This document shows positions 61,657-64,000 of a DNA stretch of 64,000 nt, piece by piece. Numbering within the stretch: the first letter of the stretch is position 1; each line of letters begins with the position of its first letter. The notes beneath the pieces were generated by a model that saw only the letters and a program-made list of their open reading frames with translations, did not search any database and was not told the DNA's origin. The DNA comes from Microbacterium sp. SD291 (GTDB lineage: Bacteria; Actinomycetota; Actinomycetes; Actinomycetales; Microbacteriaceae), in the NCBI RefSeq assembly GCF_017355365.1, contig NZ_JADIJR010000003.1, positions 1-64,000 of the forward strand, in the 5' to 3' direction. The position numbers were made by a program, and so were the translations under genes.

Positions 61657-62922
61657 TCACCGCGGTGCGGCCTCAGCGGACGGCGCCCCGTTCGCCTGGG
61701 CGGGCACGACACGCTCCAGTGCCGATGCCAGCAGCCCGACGGCGAGGCTGCCGGCCACCATGAGAGCGATGAACCACGCGTCGAGGCCCTCGCCGAGCAT
61801 GACTCCCGCAACGAGCGGACCCGTGATGGCCCCAGCCTGGAACGCCGCGGAGTTGATGGCGTTGTAGCGGCCGCGGGTGCGATCCGTCGCGAGGTCGTTG
61901 TAGATCGCCGGCACAGTCGGCTGAAGCATCGTCTCCCCGAAAGCGAACACGCCCATGTAGGCGATCACGCCGATCGCGGCGGCGACGGAACCGGGAAGAA
62001 GGCCCGTCGCCCCCAGCACGACCCACGAGAGCGCCCAGACGAGCGCCATGACCTGCATGACCCGCGTGCGACGCCGGCCGGTGATGAGCCTCAGCACGGT
62101 GAACTGGAGCAGCACGATCACCGCGGTGTTCACGGCGAAGGCGATGCCGACGACCTGCGTCGACACGCCGGCGACCTGACGCGCGAAGGCCGGGAACCCG
62201 GCCTCCATCTGGCCGTAGCCGATGAACACGGCGAGGAAGGTGAGCAGGGTCAGCCAGAGCACGGCCGGCCGGCGGACGATGGCCCGGTAGCCGCCCGGCT
62301 CTTCGGCGGTGCCGTCGTCGGGGTCGGACTGCGTGCGCACGTGGCGCAGCGGACCGAGCAGCAGAGCGAGCGGGACGAGTGCGGTCGCGGCATCGATCAG
62401 GAAGATCGCGGTGAACGTGGCGGGATCGTCGACGTTCACGAAGAATCCGCCGATCACTCCTCCTATGCCGATGCCGAGATTCACGAGTGCGAAGTTGACA
62501 CCGAAGTACTGCTGTCGCACCTCGCCGTCGACGACGCTCGCGATCAGGGCATTGAAGCCGGGCCAGGAGACGCCGAAGTTGACGCCGATCAGCATGACCG
62601 CGACAGCCGCGATCGCGGGGTGCGTCGCGAACGCGAGCAGGCTGCAGCCGGCGATCATCGCGAGGAGCCCCGCGATGAGTACCCGGCGCGCCCCGAAGCG
62701 GTCGATCAGGGTTCCGCCCGGACCGGTGACGACGAGGCCCGTGATCGCGATCAGGCTCATCAGGGCGCCCGAGAGTCCGAGCTCGAACCCCCGCACCTCG
62801 TGCAGATAGATGATGGTGAACGGCAGCGTCATTCCGCGCCCGAAGGTCTGGATCGCCACGGTCGACAGCAGCCAGCGCCCCTCCGTGGGCAGCGCATTCC
62901 AGAACGCCTTCATACCGGTCAC
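61657..62922 (-). CDS. MFS transporter
   Basis: A 421-residue major facilitator with 12 hydrophobic helices. It has the motif-A-like GTLIDRFGARRVLIAGL (about 68-84) and a long central loop with GPLRHVRTQSDPDDGTAEEPG. CAGAAT ends 6 nt before the GTG at 62922, which favours this start over the ATG at 62913. Substrate unknown; the pattern with FETMLQPTVPAIYNDLATDRTRGRYNA suggests an MdtH/drug-exporter type. Confidence 0.9.
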   Translation of the reverse strand: MTGMKAFWNALPTEGRWLLSTVAIQTFGRGMTLPFTIIYLHEVRGFELGLSGALMSLIAITGLVVTGPGGTLIDRFGARRVLIAGLLAMIAGCSLLAFATHPAIAAVAVMLIGVNFGVSWPGFNALIASVVDGEVRQQYFGVNFALVNLGIGIGGVIGGFFVNVDDPATFTAIFLIDAATALVPLALLLGPLRHVRTQSDPDDGTAEEPGGYRAIVRRPAVLWLTLLTFLAVFIGYGQMEAGFPAFARQVAGVSTQVVGIAFAVNTAVIVLLQFTVLRLITGRRRTRVMQVMALVWALSWVVLGATGLLPGSVAAAIGVIAYMGVFAFGETMLQPTVPAIYNDLATDRTRGRYNAINSAAFQAGAITGPLVAGVMLGEGLDAWFIALMVAGSLAVGLLASALERVVPAQANGAPSAEAAPR

Positions 62923-62928
62923 CCGAGC

Positions 62929-62934
62929 ATTCTG
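62929..62934 (-). promoter_or_regulatory. -10 box for leaderless MFS transcript
   Basis: GGGCAGAAT is followed by GCTCGG and the GTG at 62922. Confidence 0.4.
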
Positions 62935-63014
62935 CCCGATGCCTCGGACATCCGGGGGCTGGAGGCCCATTCGCCGATTGTCCGATGTCCGCGGAGTCTG
63001 GCATCATCACGATC

Positions 63015-63821
63015 ATGCCGATGTCGATCGATGAGTTCTGCGCGTCCCTGTTGAGCACGGAGCATCGGCACGCGCTCGGCATCCGGCTCACGGATGACGA
63101 GGCGCGTCGCGTGCACGACGACCCCGCTGCCTCCCGGAACTGGTACGCGTACTGGCTCGCGTCGGCTCCACCCGCGCCGATCGCCGCACCCGCCTTGGCA
63201 TCGCCCCCTCCCGCGTACCGACCGCACGACCCGCAGCAGGCCGCGTACCCGGGATACAGCCCGGAGCAGGCCGTGTACCCGGCCGCGTACTCAGGCATGC
63301 CCGCCGACGCGGTCGAGCCGGTGAAGCAGAAGAACGTCGGCCTCTGGATCGTGCTCTCGGTCCTCGGCGCTCTGATACTCATCGCGGTGCTCGTCGTGGT
63401 CGCGGCCTTCGCGACCGCACGGCACTGGACGAAGGTCGATGTGCCCGAGCAGCCGGAGACGTTCCACAGCGAGGAGTACGAGACCGGCCGGCACGACGTC
63501 ACGATGGATGACGTGAACCCGTGCCATGTGGATCAGGACTGGACGGACTGCACCGACCTCATGGTCGCCACGTACACGGCCGCGTGCGTCGGAGTCGAGT
63601 TGACCGAGGCCGCCGATGCGATCTGCACCGAGTACAGCGGCGCGATCGACGAGATGAAGGCGCAGGATGCCGACGGCTACTACGTCGCGTCGCTCGGCAC
63701 CTTCGGCAGCCTGCATCAGAGCGCCGAGACCGCGATGCGCGACGTCTCGAACGAGGACTACGAGCCGGCTGTGACGCACGAGGCGGTCTGCTACCTCGGA
63801 TTCATCGGGGAATGCGACTGA
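63015..63821 (+). CDS. Proline-rich single-pass membrane protein of unknown function
   Basis: A 268-residue protein. A short N-terminal part (IDEFCASLLSTEHRHALGIRL) is followed by a Pro/Tyr/Gln-rich stretch (about 50-105, YRPHDPQQAAYPGYSPEQAVYPAAYS) and one transmembrane helix (NVGLWIVLSVLGALILIAVLVVVAAF, about 108-133). The extracytoplasmic domain has five Cys (CHVDQDWTDC, AACVG, ICTEY, VCYLGFIGEC). The ATG at 63015 was picked from two near starts; CATCAT lies 7 nt before it. I do not recognise a family. Confidence 0.75.
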   Translation: MPMSIDEFCASLLSTEHRHALGIRLTDDEARRVHDDPAASRNWYAYWLASAPPAPIAAPALASPPPAYRPHDPQQAAYPGYSPEQAVYPAAYSGMPADAVEPVKQKNVGLWIVLSVLGALILIAVLVVVAAFATARHWTKVDVPEQPETFHSEEYETGRHDVTMDDVNPCHVDQDWTDCTDLMVATYTAACVGVELTEAADAICTEYSGAIDEMKAQDADGYYVASLGTFGSLHQSAETAMRDVSNEDYEPAVTHEAVCYLGFIGECD

Positions 63822-63825
63822 GGTC

Positions 63826-64000
63826 TCAGTCTCGTTCGCCCTTCTCGTCGATCGCCTCGAGAAGATCCTTGAACGCCTTCTCGATCTTGGCGTGGTGATA
63901 TTGACCGGCGCGGCTCTCCGCCGAGATCACCGCGCAGCGATGGATCCTGCGGAAGTCGCCGTACGGGAATCGGTAGCGTCCTTTGGTGCCCTCGGTCTCC
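63826..64000 (-). CDS. Hypothetical protein (partial, C-terminal end only)
   Basis: The last 57 codons of a minus-strand gene enter from the right edge. The visible end reads TKGRYRFPYGDFRRIHRCAV, ISAESRAGQYHHAKIEKAF and EAIDEKGERD before TGA. Similar short hydrophilic proteins occur in actinobacteria, but I know no function. The start is outside the window. Confidence 0.7.
   Translation of the reverse strand, partial: ETEGTKGRYRFPYGDFRRIHRCAVISAESRAGQYHHAKIEKAFKDLLEAIDEKGERD

Noticed and set aside
1..64000. CRISPR arrays, insertion sequences, toxin-antitoxin pairs
   Set aside because: No regularly spaced repeats, transposases with terminal repeats or recognisable toxin-antitoxin pairs were found on either strand.

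Overview
The window is a contiguous, gene-dense stretch of chromosome from a high-GC actinobacterium. Gene content and protein sequences point to the family Microbacteriaceae, most likely Microbacterium or a close relative. This rests on recognisable gene neighbourhoods and protein motifs, not on a database search. I see no insertion sequences, prophage, integrase or CRISPR array. There is one tRNA gene and no rRNA.

Layout. (1) 1-9,900, mostly minus strand: the classic cluster rpsP-khpA-rimM-trmD ... rplS-lepB-rnhB-DUF2469-yraN-comM-dprA, reading right to left. It is interrupted by map, a small membrane protein, a methyltransferase and a pyrimidine-dimer glycosylase-like gene. (2) 10,000-16,500: a YbdK-type glutamate-cysteine ligase, then a glycerol regulon (SorC-type regulator, glpD, glpF, glpK) with a perfect palindromic operator. 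(3) 16,500-24,000: a LysR/EamA divergent pair, ffh, a sigma factor with a membrane partner, TetR, lipB-lipA and a DUF2004 gene. (4) 24,000-39,800: ftsY and smc at one end and mutM-rnc-rpmF-yceD-coaD at the other. This normally compact block is split by about 8 kb of accessory genes: a small leader ORF with a hairpin-rich 5' region, a 93-residue unknown protein, two paralogous double-GNAT proteins, a two-gene ABC transporter, and a YdeP-type molybdoenzyme with FdhD. (5) 39,800-50,700: recG, rsmD, thiL, a DUF3515 lipoprotein, ddl, gpsA, plsC, murA and leuDC, with a leucine leader peptide upstream of leuC. (6) 50,700-64,000: a TerC protein behind a candidate yybP-ykoY manganese riboswitch, an ECF sigma factor with a DUF4349 membrane protein, an ArsR-like regulator with an MFS transporter, tRNA-Glu(CTC), a metal-dependent hydrolase, an aminoglycoside-phosphotransferase-fold protein, aminopeptidase N, topoisomerase IB, an SRPBCC protein, another MFS transporter and two hypothetical proteins, the last cut by the window edge.

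Two themes stand out. First, many start codons sit exactly 6-7 bases after a TANNNT -10 hexamer, which indicates leaderless transcription. One 23-bp gap (thiL / DUF3515) holds two divergent -10 boxes that share their TA step. Second, there are several 5' regulatory regions: the leader ORF and hairpins ahead of the GNAT/ABC operon, the leucine leader peptide, the manganese riboswitch whose closing stem competes with a Shine-Dalgarno hairpin, and mini-ORFs ahead of coaD and smc. The GNAT/ABC operon is the best candidate here for an undescribed system.
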